Source of the DNA: Sphingobacterium sp. xlx-96
GTDB taxonomy: Bacteria > Bacteroidota > Bacteroidia > Sphingobacteriales > Sphingobacteriaceae
Assembly: GCF_011007365.1 (NCBI RefSeq)
Contig: NZ_WFKM01000005.1
Span: 124,001-188,000, forward strand
Length of the DNA: 64,000 nt
Reading direction: 5' to 3'
Below, in pieces: positions 17,915 to 25,878 of the stretch; the first letter of the stretch is position 1, and the number at the start of each line of letters is the position of its first letter. The notes below the pieces were generated by a model. That model saw only the letters and a list, made by a program, of their open reading frames with translations. It had not been told where the DNA came from and ran no database searches. The position numbers and the translations under genes are program-made.

Positions 17915-18424
17915 ATGAAGAGAATGGAATTTAACAATTTAGTTATTCAGCATTCGATTTCGTTAAAGTCGTATGCACGAAACTTTACAAAAGATCAAGA
18001 GGATGCCAATGACTTAGTACAGGACACCGTCGTAAAAGCCATCACCTATTTCAAAAACTTTAGAGATGGCACCAATTTAAAAGGATGGCTCTACACCATC
18101 ATGAAAAACACCTTTATAAACAACTACCGCAGACTCACCAAAACAAATACCTTTATCACACAAGAAGAAGACATCTCTCCTTCCAACTTACTCGTTTCGG
18201 CTCACCTCAATACCGGCGAAAACAAGTTTATCATGGAAGATATCAACAAAGCACTGGCTACACTGAGCGATGAATATTACACACCTTTCACCATGTATTT
18301 TGAAGGATACAAGTACAATGAAATAGCCGAGTACTTACAGATCCCCATTGGAACTGTCAAGACTCGAATACATGTAGCTCGGAAGGTGATGAAAAAATCA
18401 TTATGTGCCTACAAATTCAATTAA
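17915..18424 (+). CDS. ECF-type RNA polymerase sigma factor
   Basis: The 169-residue protein has sigma region 2 at about 15-80 (DQEDANDLVQDTVVKAITYF, then LKGWLYTIMKNTFINNYRR) and region 4 at about 110-165 (LSDEYYTPFTMYFEGYKYNE, then IPIGTVKTRIHVARKVMKK). No anti-sigma gene follows; the next gene 19 bp on encodes a small cytochrome b5-like protein. Such stand-alone ECF factors are widespread in Bacteroidota. It is not next to fecR (about 11 kb away, opposite strand), so pairing with that FecR is unlikely but not excluded. A second ATG at codon 4 is an alternative start. Confidence 0.94.
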   Translation: MKRMEFNNLVIQHSISLKSYARNFTKDQEDANDLVQDTVVKAITYFKNFRDGTNLKGWLYTIMKNTFINNYRRLTKTNTFITQEEDISPSNLLVSAHLNTGENKFIMEDINKALATLSDEYYTPFTMYFEGYKYNEIAEYLQIPIGTVKTRIHVARKVMKKSLCAYKFN

Positions 18425-18443
18425 GATCTGTAGTTTTGCGTCT

Positions 18444-18701
18444 ATGAAAATAGCGGATGACAACCTCCCTATCTATACAAAGACGCAACTAGCTTTGAGA
18501 AATGGACAGGATAAGCCCGACATATGGATAGCCTACCAAGGCATGATATACGATGTCACTAGTAGTAGATTATGGAAGAAAGGCATGCACTATGAACATT
18601 GGGCGGGACAGGATCTCACGGAGGAGCTTAATGATGCACCACATAGCGAAAGTGTCTTTGAAAAATTCCAGAAAGTAGGCAAATTATTCAAAAACATATA
18701 A
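18444..18701 (+). CDS. Small cytochrome b5-like heme/steroid-binding domain protein
   Basis: The 85-residue protein is read from the ATG at 18444, which avoids the 20-bp overlap with the sigma gene that an earlier start would need. It matches the b5-like fold: YTKTQLALRNGQ (the E/T-L-xx-NG opening), PDIWIAYQGMIYDVT (beta hairpin), then WKKGMHYEHWAGQDLT and APHSESVFEKF, where the two His-containing segments are the likely heme ligands. It has no signal peptide or membrane helix, so it should be cytoplasmic. Its partner reductase and function are unknown. Confidence 0.85.
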   Translation: MKIADDNLPIYTKTQLALRNGQDKPDIWIAYQGMIYDVTSSRLWKKGMHYEHWAGQDLTEELNDAPHSESVFEKFQKVGKLFKNI

Positions 18702-18702
18702 G

Positions 18703-18732
18703 GAGATAAGCGGATTAGTATTCGCTTATCTC
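18703..18732. terminator. Bidirectional terminator overlapping the pfkB stop codon
   Basis: A 10-bp perfect stem (gagataagcg with cgcttatctc) and 10-base loop lie between the convergent b5-like and pfkB genes. On the minus strand the right arm encodes the last residues of the PfkB protein and the stop codon sits in the loop. Confidence 0.7.
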
Positions 18733-19635
18733 AAATTTTGCTAAAGCAATGAATTCCTGTATTCTATCGGTTATTTCTGCTTGTGTCAAATCCTCAAGAC
18801 GGGCTGTTCCAAATTTCTCTACACAGAAAGAAGCTAAGGCTGAACCATAAATAATCGCGTTTTTCATGTTCGAAAAACTAACGGTATTAACTCGAGCTAA
18901 GTAGCCAATAAAACCACCAGCAAAAGCGTCCCCTGCTCCTGTAGGATCAAAAACATCAGCTAATGGTAACGCTGGCGCAGAAAAAACCTGATTTTCGCCA
19001 AATAATAACGCTCCGTGCTCTCCCTTTTTTATGATCAGATACGACGGGCCCATAGCCAAAATCTTCTTAGCAGCCTTCACCAAAGAGTATTCGCCTGACA
19101 ATTGCCTAGCCTCCGCGTCGTTGATCGTCAAAACATCGACCTTCTTTAACACACGCATTAAATCGTCTAAAGCAACATTCATCCAAAAATTCATAGTATC
19201 CAGGACCACAAGTTTCGGTTTCGTGTTCAAACGTTCTAAAGCATTGATCTGTATTTGAGGGGTCAGATTACCCAACAGTAAGTAAGTGCAGTCCTGATAC
19301 GACTCAGGAACTTTCGGATCAAAATCAGCTAACACATTGAGCTCGGTGACTAAGGTATCGCGGCTATTCATATCGTTATGATACCTACCGGACCAAAAGA
19401 AAGACTTCCCTCCTGCTATAACCTCTATCCCCGAAGTATCAATTTTTTTATCCTTAAGCAGATCGATATTATCCCCAAAATCCTCACCGACCACACTAAT
19501 CAATTTAACATCGTTGCATAAAAATGACGCTGCTAGACCTGCAAACGTAGCCGCTCCACCCACAATTTTATCCGTTTTCCCGAAAGGAGTTTCAATAGCA
19601 TCGAACGCTACAGTCCCTACAATAACTAAACTCAT
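18715..19635 (-). CDS. PfkB/ribokinase family sugar or nucleoside kinase
   Basis: The 306-residue protein has the ribokinase fold. The N-terminal substrate motif is VGGAATFAGLAASF at about 25-38. The C-terminal PfkB signature DPTGAGDAFAGGFIGY lies at about 228-243, with the GAGD anion hole and catalytic Asp. An ATP-site segment IIKKGEHGALL precedes it. The family phosphorylates sugars or nucleosides; the substrate cannot be told. It ends in the convergent hairpin with the b5-like gene, and its start faces a tRNA-Asn gene and that gene's terminator. Confidence 0.92.
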   Translation of the reverse strand: MSLVIVGTVAFDAIETPFGKTDKIVGGAATFAGLAASFLCNDVKLISVVGEDFGDNIDLLKDKKIDTSGIEVIAGGKSFFWSGRYHNDMNSRDTLVTELNVLADFDPKVPESYQDCTYLLLGNLTPQIQINALERLNTKPKLVVLDTMNFWMNVALDDLMRVLKKVDVLTINDAEARQLSGEYSLVKAAKKILAMGPSYLIIKKGEHGALLFGENQVFSAPALPLADVFDPTGAGDAFAGGFIGYLARVNTVSFSNMKNAIIYGSALASFCVEKFGTARLEDLTQAEITDRIQEFIALAKFEISEY

Positions 19636-19660
19636 TACCCGTATTAAATAGATGAAAACA

Positions 19661-19689
19661 AAAAAACCGGCTGTAATGGCCGGTTTTTT
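19661..19689 (-). terminator. Intrinsic terminator of tRNA-Asn
   Basis: The stem aaaaaaccggc...gccggtttttt lies just past the 3' end of tRNA-Asn on the minus strand, with T-runs on both strands. It also shields the pfkB gene 26 bp further on. Confidence 0.85.
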
Positions 19690-19692
19690 ATG

Positions 19693-19766
19693 CTCCTGAA
19701 GCTGGGCTCGAACCAGCGACCCTCTGATTAACAGTCAGATGCTCTAACCAACTGAGCTATTCAGGA
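19693..19766 (-). tRNA. tRNA-Asn (anticodon GTT)
   Basis: This is a complete 74-base cloverleaf on the minus strand. The acceptor pair is TCCTGAA/TTCAGGA, the D-arm contains AGCTCAGTTGGTTAGAGC, and the anticodon loop CTGTTAA holds GTT. The T-loop is GGTTCGAGCC. CCA is not fully encoded. Confidence 0.97.
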
Positions 19767-19799
19767 TCATATCTAGAAGTACTTCCTTCTAAAGTGATA

Positions 19800-19831
19800 C
19801 AAAGATACGTTTTACAATTCAAGGTTCCAAA
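19800..19831 (-). promoter_or_regulatory. Bacteroidota-type promoter of tRNA-Asn
   Basis: On the minus strand a TATCTTTG box (19800-19807, matching TAnnTTTG) sits 33 bp upstream of the tRNA. A TTTG (19828-19831) lies 20 bp further upstream, as expected for the -7/-33 pair of Bacteroidota. Confidence 0.75.
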
Positions 19832-19907
19832 ATATTTTTTCTTTTTTCTAACAGCTTTTTACCCCACTCACTATATCCCGAAAGACAATAAATACAACCA
19901 TCTGATT

Positions 19908-21599
19908 TTAAACAGATTTAACAGACTCTTCTACGTAACCATCGTGGTGCACATTTGCAACAGCTCGCCCTGATGGATCATTTAAATGTTGAAAAGAGGC
20001 ATCCCAAAGTAATGCTTCTGGCGTGCTACAGGCGACAGATTTAACAGAAGGCACTGTGCTCGCCGACGCAGAAGACGGAAAATGCAACTCAAACAACGTC
20101 CTATAATAATATTCTTCTTTACTCTTTGGTGTATTAATAGGGAACTGTACTTCTGCTAATTCGAACATTGCATCGCTTATCAATTCTTCTGCCTGTGCTT
20201 TGAGGGTATCAATCCAACTATACCCCACACCATCTGAAAACTGTTCTTTCTGACGCCACGCTATACTTTCTGGGAGATAATCTTCAAAAGCCTTACGAAC
20301 TACCCATTTCTCCATTTTACCTTTACCGATCATCTTGTCTTTCGGATTGATACGCATGGCGATGTCCATAAACTCTTTGTCCAGAAAAGGGACTCTACCT
20401 TCTACTCCCCAAGCTGCCAATGATTTATTGGCGCGTAAGCAGTCATACAGATAAAGCTTTTTTAGCTTCCGCACTGTTTCTTCGTGAAACTCCTGCGCAT
20501 TCGGTGCTTTATGAAAATAAAGATACCCTCCAAATAGTTCATCCGAGCCTTCCCCAGAGAGCACCATCTTAATCCCCATGGATTTAATGACCCGAGCCAA
20601 TAGATACATCGGTGTCGACGCCCGGATAGTAGTGACGTCATAAGTTTCCAAATGATAAACCACGTCGCGAATCGCATCTAGACCTTCTTGAATAGTAAAA
20701 TTGACTTCATGATGAATCGTACCTATATGATCCGCTGCACGCTGAGCAGCCAGAAGATCAGGAGCACCCTTAAGTCCTACAGCAAAAGAATGTAACTGTG
20801 GATACCAGGCCTCCTCCGCGTCATTAGATTCGATTCGCCTAGCAGCAAATTTCTTGGTGATAGCAGCAATAACCGAAGAGTCAAGCCCACCTGACAACAA
20901 AACACCATAAGGAACATCCGACATCAGCTGCCTATACACAGCATCTTCTAATCCCTGACGTAGTACAGACAGATCAGTTTCATTAGTATGCACCGCACCA
21001 AACTCTTCCCAATCTCGGGTATACCAACACTGCGGCTCGCCTCCTTGTTCGGCACTAGACATCCAAAATCCTGGAGGAAACTGATCAATAGTTGTACAGT
21101 ATCCTTCCAAAGCCTTTAGCTCTGAGGCTACATAAAGCTGCCCTAAATCATCACGCCCGTAATATAAAGGAATAATCCCCATATGATCCCGAGCAATCAG
21201 ATAAGAATCATCGCGCGAATCATAAAGCACGAAACCGAATATTCCATTTAATTCTTCAATAAAGGACACTCCTTTTTCAAGATATAAAGCAAGTATGACC
21301 TCGGAATCCGACTGGGTACTAAAATTATAGTCTGGTAGAGCTTGGCGCAACTCATGGTGATTATAGATCTCGCCATTGACAGCCAGTACCACCTGCCCAT
21401 CCGGGCTGTATAAGGGTTGACTTCCCGATAAAGGATCTACAATCGCCAAACGCTCATGCGCCAAGATCGCTCTATTGCTACTGAATATACCCGACCAATC
21501 GGGACCACGATGACGAATACGTCTAGCCATTTCTAATACCCGAGGTCTAACTTGTTGCTCAGACTCTACCAAATCAAATGCTCCTACAATACCACACAT
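19908..21599 (-). CDS. asnB: Asparagine synthetase B (glutamine-hydrolysing)
   Basis: The 563-residue enzyme starts MCGIVG, with Cys2 becoming the N-terminal nucleophile of the glutaminase domain (about 1-190; RHRGPDWSG is the next conserved motif). The synthetase domain (about 205-525) carries the PP-loop SGGLDSSV. The C-terminus (STVPSVKSVACSTPEA, DPSGRAVANVH) matches the E. coli AsnB type. It converts aspartate to asparagine with ATP and glutamine. The gene sits next to tRNA-Asn, which is probably coincidental. A 235-bp upstream gap contains no recognisable TAnnTTTG box on its strand. Confidence 0.97.
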   Translation of the reverse strand: MCGIVGAFDLVESEQQVRPRVLEMARRIRHRGPDWSGIFSSNRAILAHERLAIVDPLSGSQPLYSPDGQVVLAVNGEIYNHHELRQALPDYNFSTQSDSEVILALYLEKGVSFIEELNGIFGFVLYDSRDDSYLIARDHMGIIPLYYGRDDLGQLYVASELKALEGYCTTIDQFPPGFWMSSAEQGGEPQCWYTRDWEEFGAVHTNETDLSVLRQGLEDAVYRQLMSDVPYGVLLSGGLDSSVIAAITKKFAARRIESNDAEEAWYPQLHSFAVGLKGAPDLLAAQRAADHIGTIHHEVNFTIQEGLDAIRDVVYHLETYDVTTIRASTPMYLLARVIKSMGIKMVLSGEGSDELFGGYLYFHKAPNAQEFHEETVRKLKKLYLYDCLRANKSLAAWGVEGRVPFLDKEFMDIAMRINPKDKMIGKGKMEKWVVRKAFEDYLPESIAWRQKEQFSDGVGYSWIDTLKAQAEELISDAMFELAEVQFPINTPKSKEEYYYRTLFELHFPSSASASTVPSVKSVACSTPEALLWDASFQHLNDPSGRAVANVHHDGYVEESVKSV

Positions 21600-21770
21600 A
21601 TTTTAACTCTATTAAGTTATCACTAATACTAATTAGACAACAAAATAAAACAATTTAAATCAAAAATTCAACAAATTTTTAGTTTTATTAAAAACTTATC
21701 ATCAAACACAAGTTTTGAATAGCAAAATAACAATAAAAACATCATACTATTCAAAATAAACAATACAAAA

Positions 21771-21800
21771 AAAAGCAATGTCTTGTAAGACATTGCTTTT
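21771..21800. terminator. Intrinsic terminator after small membrane protein gene
   Basis: A perfect 14-bp stem (aaaagcaatgtctt with its complement) and 2-base loop lie 34 bp past the stop at 21835, in the minus-strand direction. A/T runs flank both sides. Confidence 0.85.
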
Positions 21801-21834
21801 TCTAAATATAGGATATTACTACTTTCTTATCGGA

Positions 21835-22092
21835 TTATCTCTTGTTGCCGAATCCCAAAATTCCAAACACCACTTTGAAAGCGATTATAGAAGCGATGAT
21901 CACGGAAACATTAGCAATTAGAGAAAACATAAATGTATACTGATCTAATGCCGAAATTACATCAGGAACGAACCTTACAAAAACGCCAAACAAACCAATA
22001 ATAATGGCGATAGTCAATGTAACGTAATAATGCGTTTGATTTGCATTGTTATCAGTTTTTTTAGGCTGTCTCTGTGCTGCTGTATTTTCCAT
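21835..22092 (-). CDS. Small two-helix membrane protein of unknown function
   Basis: The protein is 85 residues from the ATG at 22092. After a polar N-terminus (KKTDNNANQTH) two hydrophobic helices are predicted, about 23-45 (VTLTIAIIIGLFGVFVRF) and about 55-80 (FSLIANVSVIIASIIAFKVV). I do not recognise the family; similar small proteins with two membrane helices are common in Sphingobacteriaceae. It has its own terminator and a TACCTTTG box about 30 bp upstream on its strand, so it is probably monocistronic. Confidence 0.75.
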   Translation of the reverse strand: MENTAAQRQPKKTDNNANQTHYYVTLTIAIIIGLFGVFVRFVPDVISALDQYTFMFSLIANVSVIIASIIAFKVVFGILGFGNKR

Positions 22093-22225
22093 AATATTGT
22101 ATGCTATTTTTTCTTTGGCCAAAGGTACAAAGTATATCTACATTTTAAAAATATTTTCACGTTTAAAAACAAACACACAATTCTTTAGCGGAATTATTTA
22201 GTAATATTGCAAGGAAGAATAACAC

Positions 22226-22762
22226 ATGAGAACATTACTATTTTTTTTTACGCTAATATACAGCTCTGTGCATGCATATGCACAGACTACACCTCAATAT
22301 ATAGACAACTTTATTGTCAAAGAAAACCTGACTGCTAATGGCAAAGTAGCCATTGTAGCGGTGGACTCTAACGACATCGCCAACGAAGCTATTAATGGCA
22401 CTTTCAAATTCAGCATAAATGGTTTTGAACAAAATCTCCCCTTCCATCAGGGAGTGGGTGTCCCCTCTCATCCAATAGACGGCTCTACCTTTGCCTACTT
22501 TAAGCATAAAAATCAAAATGGTAGCTCCGGAAAACTCTACTTTTTGTACAAAAAGGAGAACAATATCACACCCATAAAAATTAATGGTCTACTCCTTCTA
22601 ATCATCCCGGCTGTAGCACTTTTGATTGCTTATGCTTTCAAAAGATTACTCACGACTTTTGTCGTGCTAGCCCTTGTGTATGGATATTTTTCTTTCAGTA
22701 AAGGGTTGTCCATAAGTCAGATTATGGAAAGTGCGTTCGAAGTTTTAAAAAGCTTTTTCTAG
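22226..22762 (+). CDS. Secreted/membrane protein of unknown function
   Basis: The 178-residue protein has a signal peptide (residues 1-20, ending AYAQ), a soluble region of about 95 residues, and two hydrophobic helices near 123-142 (LLLLIIPAVALLIAYAF) and 145-158. No domain is recognised. Its stop codon overlaps the stop of tamL head-on: the four bases CTAG at 22759-22762 carry TAG for both genes on opposite strands. Confidence 0.75.
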   Translation: MRTLLFFFTLIYSSVHAYAQTTPQYIDNFIVKENLTANGKVAIVAVDSNDIANEAINGTFKFSINGFEQNLPFHQGVGVPSHPIDGSTFAYFKHKNQNGSSGKLYFLYKKENNITPIKINGLLLLIIPAVALLIAYAFKRLLTTFVVLALVYGYFSFSKGLSISQIMESAFEVLKSFF

Positions 22763-25104
22763 AAAGGTAGACCAACACCAAAATTATACTGAAAAAAACC
22801 ATAACGATCTGGACTATTTGTCTGACGGTAGTTATCTTTAAAGTCCTTGGCATCAAACAAGTGCTTGATCACCCATTGATCTCCCCCTTTAAACTGGGGA
22901 TCCTTAACCTTAAGTCCCGCATCCAATCGCATCGTAAAATAATCCATATCAAAACGTAACCCAAACCCAGTCCCTACAGCTACCTGAGACAAGAATTTAT
23001 CGATTTTAAATTCTCCTTCCTGATTAAGCGGATTTGGACGTAAACGCCAAATATTGCCCATATCAACGAATGTCGCACCGTTCATTTTAGTTCCCAAAAA
23101 ATTATCCAATAGACGAAACCTGTATTCAAAGTTGGTTTCCAATTTCACCTCTCCAAGCTGATCAAGATTACGCAAATTCAAACGCAGTTCTTCAGATTTG
23201 ATACTACTACGGTTATAGTTCCCCGGCCCTAAAGTTCTCGCCTGCCATGCCCGAATACCATTCATTCCTCCCGAAAAAAAACTCTTTTCAAAAATCAACA
23301 ACTCTGAATTATTACCATACGGAACAATAAGTCCCCCGTTAAAGCGAAATACAAACTGCCTATTACCCCCCAAGTAGCGATACCATCTATAATCTACTTC
23401 TCCTTTTATAAACTGTAGATAAGTAACTCCAAACAGCGTCTTCATGCCGGCACTATTTTCCTTAAAATTGAATAATGAGCTCAACGCTCCTAAGGTATTG
23501 CCACTGACATCAACAGCTCCACGCATAAAAGAAAAATTTTCCAATTTTTGAAGTTTTGGTGCATTCCAGGTAATCGCATACTGCGACCCTAAACCAAAAT
23601 ATTGACGATCATTAGATTCGACGTACAATTGGTAGCCCTCCTGCAATAAACGCGTCTTGAAATCCGGATCAAATCGACCATCTCTGTATTCTAACACTAA
23701 TGGCGTATAGCTATGTTGTAGATTGCTCGACTGCCACCACGAATAATTCAAGGTATTTATAAAATAGCGATTAGAATAAGTCCCATCCTGATTAAAAAGC
23801 TGCAAGCTGGAAGAAAACATCGTACGGGGAAGACCATATCGTCCCGTACTTCGTACTCCAAAAGGAAGAAGTAGACGCGGAACAACCAGATTGACACCGA
23901 CCTGAAAATCATTATTGAATATCTTTTGAGCTAAATTCCCTGGTAACCGTGGATCAAACAATACGCCATACCGCAACTTGACCTCCAAAAGTTCGGCCCC
24001 TCCAAACACATTACGATGCGAAAATGTATTGCCTACATTAAAACCACTCATCCCAGAACTAAATGTATACTCACCTTCCACCTGATTGGCCATCAATGGC
24101 CTAGGGATAAGCTCATAAGAAACATCCAACTGATTAGTATCGACTTTTTCATAGTTGATCTTCACACTACGAAAACCATTCATCTCGTAAAGTCTATCGT
24201 AGGACAGATTTTCATTGTCCAAGTTGTAAATCTGTCCGGGTCTGAAATACATGTAGCGTGCGATCGGCTTCAGTCGATATCGATCCGTATGGTCCTGAAA
24301 AACAATCCCGGTGAGCGGATCTTTAGAACCCGGAAATTCCTCCTTCTTGCCGCTATTGGGCACAATCTGAAGCGATACCTGTCGAATATAGTAACGCTGG
24401 TGCTCCTCCCCCTCTGGTCCGGCTAATTTTATAACAAGATCAGCATCATTACCAGGCATAGTCGTATCCACACCGATACGCATATATTGACGAAGAAAAT
24501 CATAATAACCTTTATTTTTCACGGCACGAAAAAGCTTCTCCCGCTCTTCTCCCAATTTTGCTGCATCATACCGCATCCCCTCCTTAAGTTTGCTCGATGG
24601 AACAACACTTTCCTGATAAATAGCTGAAAGAATAGGATCATCAAAATCGTAAACTATTTTTCGTACATGGAATGGATCTCCCATATCCGCAACAAAATCA
24701 ATCTTAGCTTTCTTCTTTTGCGTTTGAATATGCGGCACCACCTGCGCTCTAAAAAAACCTTTGGTATGCAGAAAGCGTTGAATCTGAGTCGCAGAAAGCT
24801 CTACCAACGAAGAATCCAATAAGTGCGGAGCCTCTCCTACCTGTCGTATTTTTTGGGTTTTATAACGGCCTTTCTTGGTATTGAATAAATTATATATAGT
24901 TAAGTTAAGCACCGAATTGGGCCTAATCTCATTGGACACATAGCTGTTTGCAGATTCTTTGAGATCTTGCGGTACACCACTCATATCCACATCTGTCACC
25001 AAAGCCTGATCTTCTTCTAAATATTTTGCCGAACGACAGGAAGCAAAACTTAAAAGTAAAAGTGTTATACTTGCAAAAAATAAAAGTCTTCTTTTTATAG
25101 TCAT
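22759..25104 (-). CDS. TamL-type BamA/TamA family outer-membrane lipoprotein
   Basis: The protein is 781 residues from the ATG at 25104; a longer frame to 25209 would overlap the divergent gene. The N-terminus is a lipoprotein signal with lipobox LSFASC, then RSAKYLEEDQALVTDV, the pattern of Bacteroidota TamL. Two or three POTRA-like repeats follow at about 60-340 (for example FLHTKGFFRAQVV). The C-terminal half is a 16-strand Omp85 barrel with GGMNGIRAWQARTLGPG as the loop-6 motif and a terminal Phe (FGVGLPF). TamL works with TamB in outer-membrane assembly. No tamB gene is nearby. Assignment to TamL rather than another Omp85 rests on the lipobox. Confidence 0.88.
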   Translation of the reverse strand: MTIKRRLLFFASITLLLLSFASCRSAKYLEEDQALVTDVDMSGVPQDLKESANSYVSNEIRPNSVLNLTIYNLFNTKKGRYKTQKIRQVGEAPHLLDSSLVELSATQIQRFLHTKGFFRAQVVPHIQTQKKKAKIDFVADMGDPFHVRKIVYDFDDPILSAIYQESVVPSSKLKEGMRYDAAKLGEEREKLFRAVKNKGYYDFLRQYMRIGVDTTMPGNDADLVIKLAGPEGEEHQRYYIRQVSLQIVPNSGKKEEFPGSKDPLTGIVFQDHTDRYRLKPIARYMYFRPGQIYNLDNENLSYDRLYEMNGFRSVKINYEKVDTNQLDVSYELIPRPLMANQVEGEYTFSSGMSGFNVGNTFSHRNVFGGAELLEVKLRYGVLFDPRLPGNLAQKIFNNDFQVGVNLVVPRLLLPFGVRSTGRYGLPRTMFSSSLQLFNQDGTYSNRYFINTLNYSWWQSSNLQHSYTPLVLEYRDGRFDPDFKTRLLQEGYQLYVESNDRQYFGLGSQYAITWNAPKLQKLENFSFMRGAVDVSGNTLGALSSLFNFKENSAGMKTLFGVTYLQFIKGEVDYRWYRYLGGNRQFVFRFNGGLIVPYGNNSELLIFEKSFFSGGMNGIRAWQARTLGPGNYNRSSIKSEELRLNLRNLDQLGEVKLETNFEYRFRLLDNFLGTKMNGATFVDMGNIWRLRPNPLNQEGEFKIDKFLSQVAVGTGFGLRFDMDYFTMRLDAGLKVKDPQFKGGDQWVIKHLFDAKDFKDNYRQTNSPDRYGFFQYNFGVGLPF

Positions 25105-25111
25105 TAATCCA

Positions 25112-25870
25112 ATGTTGTCAAAAGCGCAAATCAGTCTGATAACTTCTCTCCAGCACAAAAAGTTTCGCACCAAACATGGTCTCTTTATCGTAGAGGGAAC
25201 CAAATCCATAATGGAGTTTGTTCATTCGTCATACAAGGTACAAAAAATATTTGCCACCGATCAGGCCTCCGCAAAATTGGTTAAAATACCGCAAAGTATA
25301 AAACCTATTACACTTTCTGAAAGTGATTTCAGTAAAATATCAGCCCTGAAAAACCCACAGGGCGCCCTTGCTCTCGTAGAGATCCCGGAGTCTCGAACAT
25401 TAGATCTGAACGACATAAAAGGAACACACAGCTTAGTGTTAGACGGCATACAAGATCCAGGTAATTTAGGTACGATCATCCGAACCGCTGAGTGGTTTGG
25501 TATACAACACATTATATGTTCTACAGAAACTGTAGACGCCTACAACCCAAAGGTCGTACAAGCGACCATGGGCTCTCTATCTAGGATACATCTATACTAC
25601 ACCAACATTAAAGACCTGATCCTGAAAAAAGAAATTGCTACATTTGGGGCCTTACTAGAAGGAGAATCGATTTACGAAACCGACTTTGGGACAGAAGGAT
25701 TAATCATCATGGGAAATGAAGGTAATGGCATACATACCGATCTAATCTCCTCCATAAAAAAGGCTGTAACAATCCCTAGAATAGGGCTAGCAGAATCGCT
25801 GAACGTTGCTGTAGCTACTACCATATTCTGCTCTGAAATCGCTAGACACCGTATGAAAAAAGGGAGATAA
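25112..25870 (+). CDS. TrmH/SpoU family RNA 2'-O-methyltransferase
   Basis: The 252-residue protein has an N-terminal RNA-binding substrate domain (about 1-90; KFRTKHGLFIVEGTKSIMEF) and the SPOUT domain with its three motifs. Motif 1 is VLDGIQDPGNLGTIIRTAEWFG at about 111-132 (seen in two parts), motif 2 is IMGNEGNGI, and motif 3 is IPRIGLAESLNVAVATTI. It methylates ribose in rRNA or tRNA; the target nucleotide cannot be told. Its ATG is 7 bp from that of tamL on the other strand, so each promoter must lie inside the other gene. It is the first of five tightly packed plus-strand genes. Confidence 0.95.
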   Translation: MLSKAQISLITSLQHKKFRTKHGLFIVEGTKSIMEFVHSSYKVQKIFATDQASAKLVKIPQSIKPITLSESDFSKISALKNPQGALALVEIPESRTLDLNDIKGTHSLVLDGIQDPGNLGTIIRTAEWFGIQHIICSTETVDAYNPKVVQATMGSLSRIHLYYTNIKDLILKKEIATFGALLEGESIYETDFGTEGLIIMGNEGNGIHTDLISSIKKAVTIPRIGLAESLNVAVATTIFCSEIARHRMKKGR

Positions 25871-25878
25871 CATATATA

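Noticed and set aside
22759..25209. Longer tamL frame up to 25209
   Set aside because: It would overlap the methyltransferase start and destroy the lipoprotein signal, which fits exactly from the ATG at 25104.
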